Assembly (NCBI GenBank): GCA_902774925.1
Contig: CACYKE010000029.1
Span: forward strand, 16,176 to 80,175
DNA: 64,000 nucleotides
Direction: 5' to 3'
DNA from: an uncultured Prevotellaceae bacterium
Lineage (GTDB): Bacteria > Bacteroidota > Bacteroidia > Bacteroidales > Bacteroidaceae
Shown here: positions 47,346 through 54,626 of the stretch, in pieces
Position numbering within the stretch: position 1 is the first letter of the stretch
Layout: the number at the start of each line of letters is the position of its first letter
Program-made: the position numbers and the translations under genes
The notes under the pieces: generated by a model
Databases searched by the model: none
What the model was told of the DNA's origin: nothing
Seen by the model: the letters and a program-made list of their open reading frames with translations, nothing else

Positions 47346-48545
47346 ATGAAGTACACCTTATTATATTTATATATAGCAGCAGGCATGTTGGCGATGGCAT
47401 CGTGCAGCAATGACGAGGATATACCCGTTGTTCCTGAGACATCTCAGGCTGCCGACGACTCCGAAGTCAGTTACGCGCCCATATCGTGGCTTGCCAGGGC
47501 CTATACCCCTGAAGATATTAAGCAAGTTGAAGATGACATCAACGCCATCCGTGGTGCCGGCTACACCTACAGGGATAATGAGTCCTACTGTGTCGGTACC
47601 GATATGGAGGTGTTCAATATGCGTAACCTGCGCGATATGGAAAAGAAGTACAATACCTCCTTTCTTGTCGACGACTACAATCCCGCTACCGAGCAAAAGT
47701 TCTTCTACAGCACCAGCGTCAAGTCCCTGAGAGATTCCCTGGCGCTCGACATCGGTTTAGGTTTTAGCGCAGGTATGTTCTCGGTCGATTTGGATGTAGC
47801 CTTCAACAAGAAGAGCTTCTCTACCCAGAAGAGCTACTATTCGTTGATGCGCCTGAAGCAGAGCTATTTCTCGCGCGACCTCAACTACCTGAACCTGCGT
47901 GAGCTGGTTTCCCATTCCGTAGCCACCTCATCGGTAGCCGACACCTATGTCAGCATTGACGCAGACTCACTGGCCAAGGTTGTACCCCTCTTTAAAGAGG
48001 TCTACGCCCCTGGATTCGCTAGTGTGATGCAGAAGTTTGTCCGGAAGGTCCATTCTGCTTCTTCAGCATATACAGCCAGCGGTTACTGCCGCGAATTTAT
48101 CGAAGAGATTGGTTCTGGTTTCGTGAGACGCTCCGTCTTAGGTTGCTCGCTGGACTATTACAACACGACATCCATGGACTCCGTGTCCAATTCACTCGAC
48201 GTGAAGGTGGCCCTGGAGTTGTCTGTTCAGATTAAATTTGTCAACATCCGTACCGAGATCAGTACCGAATATAAGGATGCTGCCGAGAAGTGTAACCGCA
48301 ATTCAGAGAGCCATATCACCGCCCGTGGTGGTGACGTATCACTCGTGACGGCCTTCACCACTGGTCAGGAAGCAAAGATAGACTCGCTGACCTTGAAGAA
48401 ATGGCAGTCAACGGTGACTCCGAAGGATGCGGCACTGATCGATATCCGCCTGGTGCCTATCTACGAGGTGGTATACGATGCCAAGGCACGTAACATACTG
48501 AGAAGCTACATGGATAAATCATTACGTAACTACGAAGATGACTGA
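47346..48545 (+). CDS. MACPF-like surface lipoprotein 4, degenerate signature
   Basis: A 399-aa lipoprotein (lipobox MASC followed by SNDEDIP). The MACPF opening is 'GAGYTYRDNESY'. The signature position reads G256-S-G258 ('IGSGFVRRSVLGCSLDY'), with both T-H and the GG pair altered. The GGD segment is intact ('ITARGGDVSLVTAF'). Like genes 2 and 3 it ends soon after 'LVPIYEVV', a shared C-terminal strand (compare 'LVPIYVLI' in gene 2). Its stop overlaps or abuts the start of gene 5. Confidence 0.73.
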   Translation: MKYTLLYLYIAAGMLAMASCSNDEDIPVVPETSQAADDSEVSYAPISWLARAYTPEDIKQVEDDINAIRGAGYTYRDNESYCVGTDMEVFNMRNLRDMEKKYNTSFLVDDYNPATEQKFFYSTSVKSLRDSLALDIGLGFSAGMFSVDLDVAFNKKSFSTQKSYYSLMRLKQSYFSRDLNYLNLRELVSHSVATSSVADTYVSIDADSLAKVVPLFKEVYAPGFASVMQKFVRKVHSASSAYTASGYCREFIEEIGSGFVRRSVLGCSLDYYNTTSMDSVSNSLDVKVALELSVQIKFVNIRTEISTEYKDAAEKCNRNSESHITARGGDVSLVTAFTTGQEAKIDSLTLKKWQSTVTPKDAALIDIRLVPIYEVVYDAKARNILRSYMDKSLRNYEDD

Positions 48546-48546
48546 T

Positions 48547-50748
48547 ATGAATAAGGTTAGCATTTGGCTTTTAGCATTTAGCTTTTGGCTTTTACCTCTT
48601 TCCTGTTCCGATGATTTGAAGGACAGTGATGTGAGCTACGACGATCTGACTAGAACCTATTCGGCCGAACAGATAAAACTGCAGCGCTTAGGCTATGCCT
48701 ACAACGCCGCCGGCAGCGTGATGGACGACAAGTACTTCTCCACCTCCCCCATCGTCAACATGGAACGTCTCAGGTCCTACGAGGCAACGTTAGGACTCAT
48801 CATCAATTCCGAGCGACGCCATTATACGTCCATGGACATTTTCAGCGGTAACACCCTGGAGGAGATGGGACATTCTGAGACCAAGTACACCATCGACGAA
48901 ACCGGTGCCATCGCAACCGGTAAGTATTACCGTGAGAACAATGTGTTTTCCAGGACCATCTGGCACAACAGCTATAAAGCCCACATGTTCATCAAGCACA
49001 TCATGGCCACCATGACCATGGATGTCGGCATGCTGCAATGTCTGAATCTGGACGAGCTGGATAACAATAACAGCATCCTCGCGGCAGACTTCCGCCAGGC
49101 AGTCAAACAACTAGTCGCCAAGACCGAGAACGGTATCACCGAAGCTGATGCCGTCACCTTCTCCGAGAAGTTCGGCACACACCTCGTCGTATCTTCCAAT
49201 CTGGGCGGTATGATTGAGCTGACGATGCAAATCGAACGCGACTCCTGCGTAGATAAGAGTTATACGATCAATCAGGTGACAGAAACCCTCTTTGGCAAGG
49301 ATGTTGTAACAACCTCTCCCCCCTCTAAGGTCATCGAGAAACTCGTCAGAAACACCGTTCAGTACGAAGGCGAAATCAAGGTCAAGGGTGGCGACAGTGA
49401 AGACTGTGCCAAGCTTCACAGGACTTTCGACCATAAGAGTGCCGCTGCCAAGAAAATCGGCGATGGCGACTACTATGGCTGGGCCAACAATATCAGTATT
49501 GAGCCCAACAACTACAACGCCTCCTTCGTCAGCGGCCGTTTCCTGCCATACTACCAGCTCTTTGAGAATGCTACCACCCGTAAGGTGATGCGCAAGGTCT
49601 TTGAGACCTACCTGAAGAAAGAAGCCCCCACAAAGGAGATTTACGAGGCTCCCTACGGTACTATACCGGTAGAGGGCAATTATGGTCAGGATGTGAGAGT
49701 CATCTATAATGATTCCAACAAAGCCTGTATCATCTGTAAGGAGTATGTTCCTTCCATTCGCAGCGACTCAACCTGTATCGTGGCTTATCCGCTGATTAAA
49801 GGTAAAGACGGCAATATGCGTCCCTACCTGTATTCCGGACTGTTCGTAGGCGATGAGAACCACCGTCCTGGACGCGTCATCTGGCAAGGCAGTGCATCGA
49901 CATACATCCCCAACGACAGCATCCACGCTGAGAGCGACACCACCTATATTAGAAACCTCTTCGACCAGAAGACGAAAAGGCTGAAGAATCTGTACTTCTA
50001 CTGGGGAGCCGTTCAGCCAATCCCCTGTCCTACCAAGAAAGAGCAGCTTTTGAATTATCAGTCTGTCGTCTTCACCGAACAACCCAGTGTTGTTGCTGAG
50101 CCGATGAATTTTGCGAAGGTCGCCAGCACCTTCTGGTCGGTGAAACCGGTAGCGCTGAAGAATGACAACATGCGCACATACTGGGAGAAAGACTCTGCAT
50201 TTGTGGAGTTCGCCAAGAGAAGATATAAAGATTATAACGGAACACTCTATAAGAACAGCGCAGGCTACTGGTTCGCCCTGATAGACGGAGGCGACCATAT
50301 CAAGCGTACCGACGAGCGTACTGGCGACGAGGACGGCCACCTGAGATGGGCTGATGCCGTGAGCAATTCCGTCAAGGCTATCGGCCTGGAGGACTACCTG
50401 CCCTCGGTCATGGAGTCGCAGAGCATCACCAAGATGCTGGGCAACCGCATGAGCATTTTCTACAGCCACGAATTTGATGGTCGTAACATGCTCGGATTGG
50501 ACTGGCCTAACGGCTACTGGGTACTCTCACATCCCGATCAACCGACGATGGCCACCACCTGGCAGCAGAATGATGCCAGCGGATTCCCTGTTGTCACAAG
50601 CGATGAAGGCGAGGCGCGCATCATGCGTGTCAGTGCTTCAGGAACCGACCTGCTGCTCGACTACCCGGAGTATGTCAGTGCATTCAACTATTCCAGTCAG
50701 GAGTTCTTTAAGTTCTTCCCGATTTATATTACGATCAACAAGTTTTGA
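48547..50748 (+). CDS. MACPF surface lipoprotein 5 with large C-terminal domain
   Basis: A 733-aa lipoprotein (lipobox LPLSC followed by SDDLKD). The MACPF domain has 'RLGYAYNAAGS' as opening and a good signature, G210-T-H212 in 'KFGTHLVVSSNLGGMIEL', with both glycines. 'VKGGDSEDC' is the GGD segment. After about residue 385 comes a new region of some 350 residues ('CIVAYPLIKGKDGNMRPYLYSGLFVGDE', 'GYWFALIDGG') that I do not recognise; it is beta-rich and may bind a target. The signal peptide is encoded by heptamer repeats. An ATG at 48538 is an alternative start. Confidence 0.78.
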   Translation: MNKVSIWLLAFSFWLLPLSCSDDLKDSDVSYDDLTRTYSAEQIKLQRLGYAYNAAGSVMDDKYFSTSPIVNMERLRSYEATLGLIINSERRHYTSMDIFSGNTLEEMGHSETKYTIDETGAIATGKYYRENNVFSRTIWHNSYKAHMFIKHIMATMTMDVGMLQCLNLDELDNNNSILAADFRQAVKQLVAKTENGITEADAVTFSEKFGTHLVVSSNLGGMIELTMQIERDSCVDKSYTINQVTETLFGKDVVTTSPPSKVIEKLVRNTVQYEGEIKVKGGDSEDCAKLHRTFDHKSAAAKKIGDGDYYGWANNISIEPNNYNASFVSGRFLPYYQLFENATTRKVMRKVFETYLKKEAPTKEIYEAPYGTIPVEGNYGQDVRVIYNDSNKACIICKEYVPSIRSDSTCIVAYPLIKGKDGNMRPYLYSGLFVGDENHRPGRVIWQGSASTYIPNDSIHAESDTTYIRNLFDQKTKRLKNLYFYWGAVQPIPCPTKKEQLLNYQSVVFTEQPSVVAEPMNFAKVASTFWSVKPVALKNDNMRTYWEKDSAFVEFAKRRYKDYNGTLYKNSAGYWFALIDGGDHIKRTDERTGDEDGHLRWADAVSNSVKAIGLEDYLPSVMESQSITKMLGNRMSIFYSHEFDGRNMLGLDWPNGYWVLSHPDQPTMATTWQQNDASGFPVVTSDEGEARIMRVSASGTDLLLDYPEYVSAFNYSSQEFFKFFPIYITINKF
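48557..48591 (+). repeat. Heptamer array that encodes the signal peptide of lipoprotein 5
   Basis: Five 7-bp units (ttagcat, ttggctt, ttagcat, ttagctt, ttggctt), then a degenerate ttacctc, encode the hydrophobic core of the signal peptide as a 7-residue repeat (SIWLLAF, SFWLLPL). The 15-mer tagcttttggctttt is shared with both 87-bp repeats near 34.2 and 34.5 kb. Confidence 0.9.
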
Positions 50749-50760
50749 TAGATGACAAAT

Positions 50761-52749
50761 ATGAACACGAACAAAGAAATGAGACGGACGGGCGTAACAA
50801 TAGAAATGTCGGCGAATGTGCTGTTGGCAGCACTGTTCATCCTGCAATCCTCACTCTTCACATCCTGCTCGCGCGAAGACAACCTTCAAACGGTATTGGA
50901 GGAATACGATCCTGCCAACGCCTATGGCGACTACACCGAGGAGTACTGGACGAGAGTACATGCCGCCCAGCGTATGGCATACATCGGTGACCTTTATCGC
51001 AGTTACGGTGTGGGTTACGGTTATAACGGTACTGGAAAGTATAGTAACTACGACGAGGTGCGCGACCGTGTCATCGATATGGAGTATATAAAGAAGTTCG
51101 ATGAGGAACATGGCTCAACGACCCTGGTCGACGACGTCTCTCCCTCGTCCTTCCATCATGTCTACAGTGGTACGGATGCCACGACCATCTGCGAGAAGCT
51201 TACCCGCAAGTCATCGGTGAAGGTTGATTTACTCCTGTTTCAGGCTGAGGCCACGACAACCTTCAACAAGACCGATTTGACGAGCAACGAGTTTGCTTTC
51301 TGCATCATTAACGATGGTCTGACCGTAGCTTCGCGCCACATGGAGCCTTATGACCTCTTATATATTGCCCGCGAGCATCCCGAGGCATTGTCCCAGGGCT
51401 TCCTCCGCTATCAGGAGCTGGCTTCAAAAGCCATCAATGAAAACAATCTTACCGAGGCGCAGCGCATCATTCAGAATATGCTCCAGACCTACGGCACACA
51501 TATCATCTATCATGCTCAGTTGGGCGGCAAGATCAAGCTCAGCACCACGATGAACCGCCATGTCACCGACTCACGCGAAACGGTCGACAAGCAGGCTGGT
51601 GCTACCTTCCTCTATTGCGTCGGAGGCAAAGACGGTACGGAGACACAGGACTGGGTGACCAAAACGCAGACAGACCGCGAGACCCACGTTGAGGCTCTCG
51701 GTGGCAATAGTGCCCTCGCCCTGCAGCTGGCAGGAATGCACGACAGCAGTAACATGACCTTGAAGAGCCAAGTGGTTGACCAGTGGTTCAAGTCGCTCAA
51801 GTTCACCCCTGGCGGCAACAAGGACGACAACAACGTGGAGCTCATCGACATCAAGGTTGCCCCCATCGCCGATCTGATCATCGATCCGCAGGTGGCCAAC
51901 TTATACAACCTGATGGTCGGCAAGTACATCGTCCACGAGACCGATGTCATGCCGCGTGTACGAAAGTCTGTCTATGCCAAGATACCAACCTCTTCTCTCA
52001 AACTCGCCAACCCTTCTACCACCACGAAGGTAGAAATCGACCACGAGATTATCGGCGAGATTGTCGACGAGTATGTCAAGAACGTCGAATACACCGTGTT
52101 CTACCCCACCCTCGGCGGCAAGATGTGTCGTGAGGGTCTGGGCCGTCGCTGCAGTGACGACAGCCTGTTCACCATCACGTGGTCTTATCTCCCCGGAGAG
52201 GAGTTCCAGGCCAAGGCCTACGTCACCCCCTTGGTACGACTCAACTACGACGACTACATCTACTATAATAATGGCGACATCGATATCTCGCCCAAGGAGA
52301 ACCAGAACTACGTCATTGCCGGCGACAACAATATCAGTGAGGCTGCCATCTACATGTGGAACGACACTTGCACGGCCAACATGAAGATTGGTCCCTTCTA
52401 TCTGCACCAGGGCGTGTTGGCCAGCACCAGTGAGAACAAGTCGGCCATGAATACCATCCGCACCCTGCTCAAAGATGTCCCCGTGGGCTATGAGGTCGCT
52501 GCGACGGGAAAGCTCAACAATATTATAAAGTTCATGTACAATTCCGGCCAGGTCTTCGGTCCGTCGCGCATCAAGGAGAATGACGTGCCGCTATTCTTCA
52601 AATACAAGCGGTTTGTCATCAAGGACGACAATACCAACCAACACGGTATTTTCATCCTCAACCCCAAGGAAGACCATTTCACGCTGTTGACGCAGGATCT
52701 TATCGGCCAGGCGTTGCTCTGGCGCAAACCGGATTTTGAACATAAGTAA
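50761..52749 (+). CDS. MACPF surface lipoprotein 6 with intact signature
   Basis: A 662-aa lipoprotein (lipobox FTSC followed by SREDN). The MACPF opening is 'GVGYGYNGTGKY' and the signature is complete: Y244-G-T-H247 with GG six residues on ('YGTHIIYHAQLGGKIKL'). The GG segment reads 'VEALGGNSAL'. A C-terminal region of about 270 residues, different from that of gene 5 ('VEYTVFYPTLGGKMCREG'), is beta-rich and unrecognised. This member is the best candidate for a true pore-former. ATGs at 50752 and 50761 are both possible. Confidence 0.82.
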   Translation: MNTNKEMRRTGVTIEMSANVLLAALFILQSSLFTSCSREDNLQTVLEEYDPANAYGDYTEEYWTRVHAAQRMAYIGDLYRSYGVGYGYNGTGKYSNYDEVRDRVIDMEYIKKFDEEHGSTTLVDDVSPSSFHHVYSGTDATTICEKLTRKSSVKVDLLLFQAEATTTFNKTDLTSNEFAFCIINDGLTVASRHMEPYDLLYIAREHPEALSQGFLRYQELASKAINENNLTEAQRIIQNMLQTYGTHIIYHAQLGGKIKLSTTMNRHVTDSRETVDKQAGATFLYCVGGKDGTETQDWVTKTQTDRETHVEALGGNSALALQLAGMHDSSNMTLKSQVVDQWFKSLKFTPGGNKDDNNVELIDIKVAPIADLIIDPQVANLYNLMVGKYIVHETDVMPRVRKSVYAKIPTSSLKLANPSTTTKVEIDHEIIGEIVDEYVKNVEYTVFYPTLGGKMCREGLGRRCSDDSLFTITWSYLPGEEFQAKAYVTPLVRLNYDDYIYYNNGDIDISPKENQNYVIAGDNNISEAAIYMWNDTCTANMKIGPFYLHQGVLASTSENKSAMNTIRTLLKDVPVGYEVAATGKLNNIIKFMYNSGQVFGPSRIKENDVPLFFKYKRFVIKDDNTNQHGIFILNPKEDHFTLLTQDLIGQALLWRKPDFEHK

Positions 52750-52751
52750 AT

Positions 52752-52779
52752 GAACGTTGAACATTGAACATTGAACGTT
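52752..52779 (+). repeat. Four-unit heptamer array (GAACRTT) ending at the next ATG
   Basis: Four exact 7-bp units (gaacgtt, gaacatt, gaacatt, gaacgtt) fill the gap from 2 bp after the gene 6 stop to the base before the ATG at 52780. The sequence is the same family as at 46168. Confidence 0.95.
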
Positions 52780-54549
52780 ATGAAACAAATACTATTTACT
52801 ATTCTCTTTTCACTATCCACTACCGCTGCCATGGCTCAAGGCTTTGTAACGGAGATTAAAGTTGTGGCAGTGCAGGAAAAAGACAGTCTTGCTCCCGAGG
52901 CTAACGGCTATCATGGCGCAGGTGACTTCGATTTGGATTTCCGCAAAGGACGTGGCGGTGGCTACGTGTTTGCCGTATTTAAGACCGGTACGAACCCGAA
53001 AGAATACATCACCGACGTGAAAGTAACGGCAGATAGGAAGAATGCCTATGGCAAAGAGTTCAATGAGGGGAAAAAGGATTACATACCGGCTCCCTACTAC
53101 CAGGCACAATCACACTTGGACAAGACCTATTATGGCGGACTGAACGGCCGCAACTATAGCATTTATGGAGGCGCATATTCTAAACAGGACCATGTCTATT
53201 ATAGCCATACGGGCAACCAAGATTTCAACCAACGCGTGCTCAAGTGGGCGGAGGTCAGGAGCAGCAAGCCGACGGCGGGTAAGAATCAGACCGTTAGCGG
53301 CGGTCATGCCGGTGGTGGACGCTACTTCCTCTTTACCTGGCATAATCACAAATCGCAGTACAGGAAATTGCCCAACGGAAGCATCCTCGAGCACGAGCAC
53401 TATTGCAGCCTTGACGATTGCAAGCTCACCATACAAGAGCCCCACCACTTCGAGCAGGCCTATGGCCATGATGCATGGATGCAATACACCGAGAAAACCG
53501 GCAAAATCGACCCCGACTCAGTACACTACAAGAAATGTAAGGAGTGTGGAAAAGAGGTTACGGAGAAGCATAAATGGGCAACCTATTCCGCTGACTGGGG
53601 AAATCACAACCAGCGGTGTCTGGTGTGTGACTATGTCATTAAGGCGCAGCACAAGAACTTTGGCAAGGAGAAGTTGCCCGTCGACGATTACTATCACATG
53701 ATTTACTGCGGCGACTGCCAATTCATCAAGAAACTCCCCCATTCGCTGGAGCGTCGCGAGGTGGTGAGACAGGACTGCGAAAACACCCTCGTGAAATATA
53801 CCTGCAGCCAGTGTTACCATGTGGTATACTTTAATGAGCCTGGCACGGACCATAGCTACGACGACAACGGCTTCTGCACCAACAAGAAGTGTCTGCACCC
53901 CTACGAGCGTCCCGCTGTGGAGTATTCCGGTAGCGACAGCACCTATGTCGTCAGGACCTTCGGCAACCTCTACTGGATTGCCGACTATGTCAACAACCGC
54001 CGTCCCAAGACCCATTTCCGTCTTGACAACGACCTGATTGCCGAAGACTTCGTCAAAGTGCCGTGGCAACCTATCGGTGATACTGACAGTACGTCATTCG
54101 AGGGAACCTTCGACGGTGGCGGTCACGTCATCACGATGCTCCAGACAGAAGAACCCGTGGCAGGCTGCGGCTATCGCGGACTCTTCGGTGCTATCGGCAA
54201 GGATGGCGTCGTGAAGAACGTGGGCATGGCTGCATGCAACATGCGCGGCTGGGACTATATCGGCGCCATCGCGGGTGTCAACAGTGGAACCATTGACAGC
54301 TGTCACGTGATATTCTCTGTGATGAGCTCGATAGATATGGGCAAGAACCTCGGCGGTATCTGTGGACTCAACAAGGGCACCATCTCCAAGTGCACCACCG
54401 AAAGCAACGTATGGGTTGGCGGTGTGCGCGACTATGCCGGCGGTATCTGTGGTACCAACGCCAAGGGAACACTGACGGGGAATGTCTTCGAGGCCATCTG
54501 TGGCAGCGGATCGGATGCCACGTTGCCGGAAGCGGCGTCACAGCAGTGA
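52780..54549 (+). CDS. Secreted Cys-pair/GLUG-motif protein 1
   Basis: The 589-aa protein has a signal peptide (MKQILFTILFSLSTTAAMAQ), a beta-rich N-terminal domain with 'DVKVTADRKNAYGKEFNEGKKDYI', and a series of Cys-pair modules between about residues 205 and 375: 'HYCSLDDC', 'KKCKECGKEV', 'RCLVCDYV', 'IYCGDCQF', 'YTCSQCYH', 'FCTNKKC', separated by H-x-F/W pieces. Such repeats may each hold a zinc ion. The C-terminal third has GLUG motifs ('GLFGAIGKDGVVKNV', 'GGICGLNKGTISKC'). No T9SS tail is seen; the protein ends just before a long heptamer array. Function unknown. Confidence 0.72.
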   Translation: MKQILFTILFSLSTTAAMAQGFVTEIKVVAVQEKDSLAPEANGYHGAGDFDLDFRKGRGGGYVFAVFKTGTNPKEYITDVKVTADRKNAYGKEFNEGKKDYIPAPYYQAQSHLDKTYYGGLNGRNYSIYGGAYSKQDHVYYSHTGNQDFNQRVLKWAEVRSSKPTAGKNQTVSGGHAGGGRYFLFTWHNHKSQYRKLPNGSILEHEHYCSLDDCKLTIQEPHHFEQAYGHDAWMQYTEKTGKIDPDSVHYKKCKECGKEVTEKHKWATYSADWGNHNQRCLVCDYVIKAQHKNFGKEKLPVDDYYHMIYCGDCQFIKKLPHSLERREVVRQDCENTLVKYTCSQCYHVVYFNEPGTDHSYDDNGFCTNKKCLHPYERPAVEYSGSDSTYVVRTFGNLYWIADYVNNRRPKTHFRLDNDLIAEDFVKVPWQPIGDTDSTSFEGTFDGGGHVITMLQTEEPVAGCGYRGLFGAIGKDGVVKNVGMAACNMRGWDYIGAIAGVNSGTIDSCHVIFSVMSSIDMGKNLGGICGLNKGTISKCTTESNVWVGGVRDYAGGICGTNAKGTLTGNVFEAICGSGSDATLPEAASQQ

Positions 54550-54619
54550 GAATTGACAATTGATAATTGAGAATTGACAATTGAGAATTGACAATTGATA
54601 ATTGATAATTGATAATTGA
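54550..54619 (+). repeat. Ten-unit heptamer array (NAATTGA)
   Basis: Ten consecutive 7-bp units (gaattga, caattga and taattga in mixed order) begin at the base after the preceding stop codon and end 7 bp before the ATG at 54627. It is the longest perfect heptamer array in the window. Confidence 0.97.
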
Positions 54620-54626
54620 AAGAGAT

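Noticed and set aside
43235-52749. Phage or mobile island carrying the MACPF cluster
   Set aside because: No integrase, transposase, tRNA target or flanking direct repeats are seen in the window, and base composition is like the neighbours; the right boundary is outside the window.
54550-54619. CRISPR array
   Set aside because: The units are 7 bp with no spacers, and no cas genes are present.
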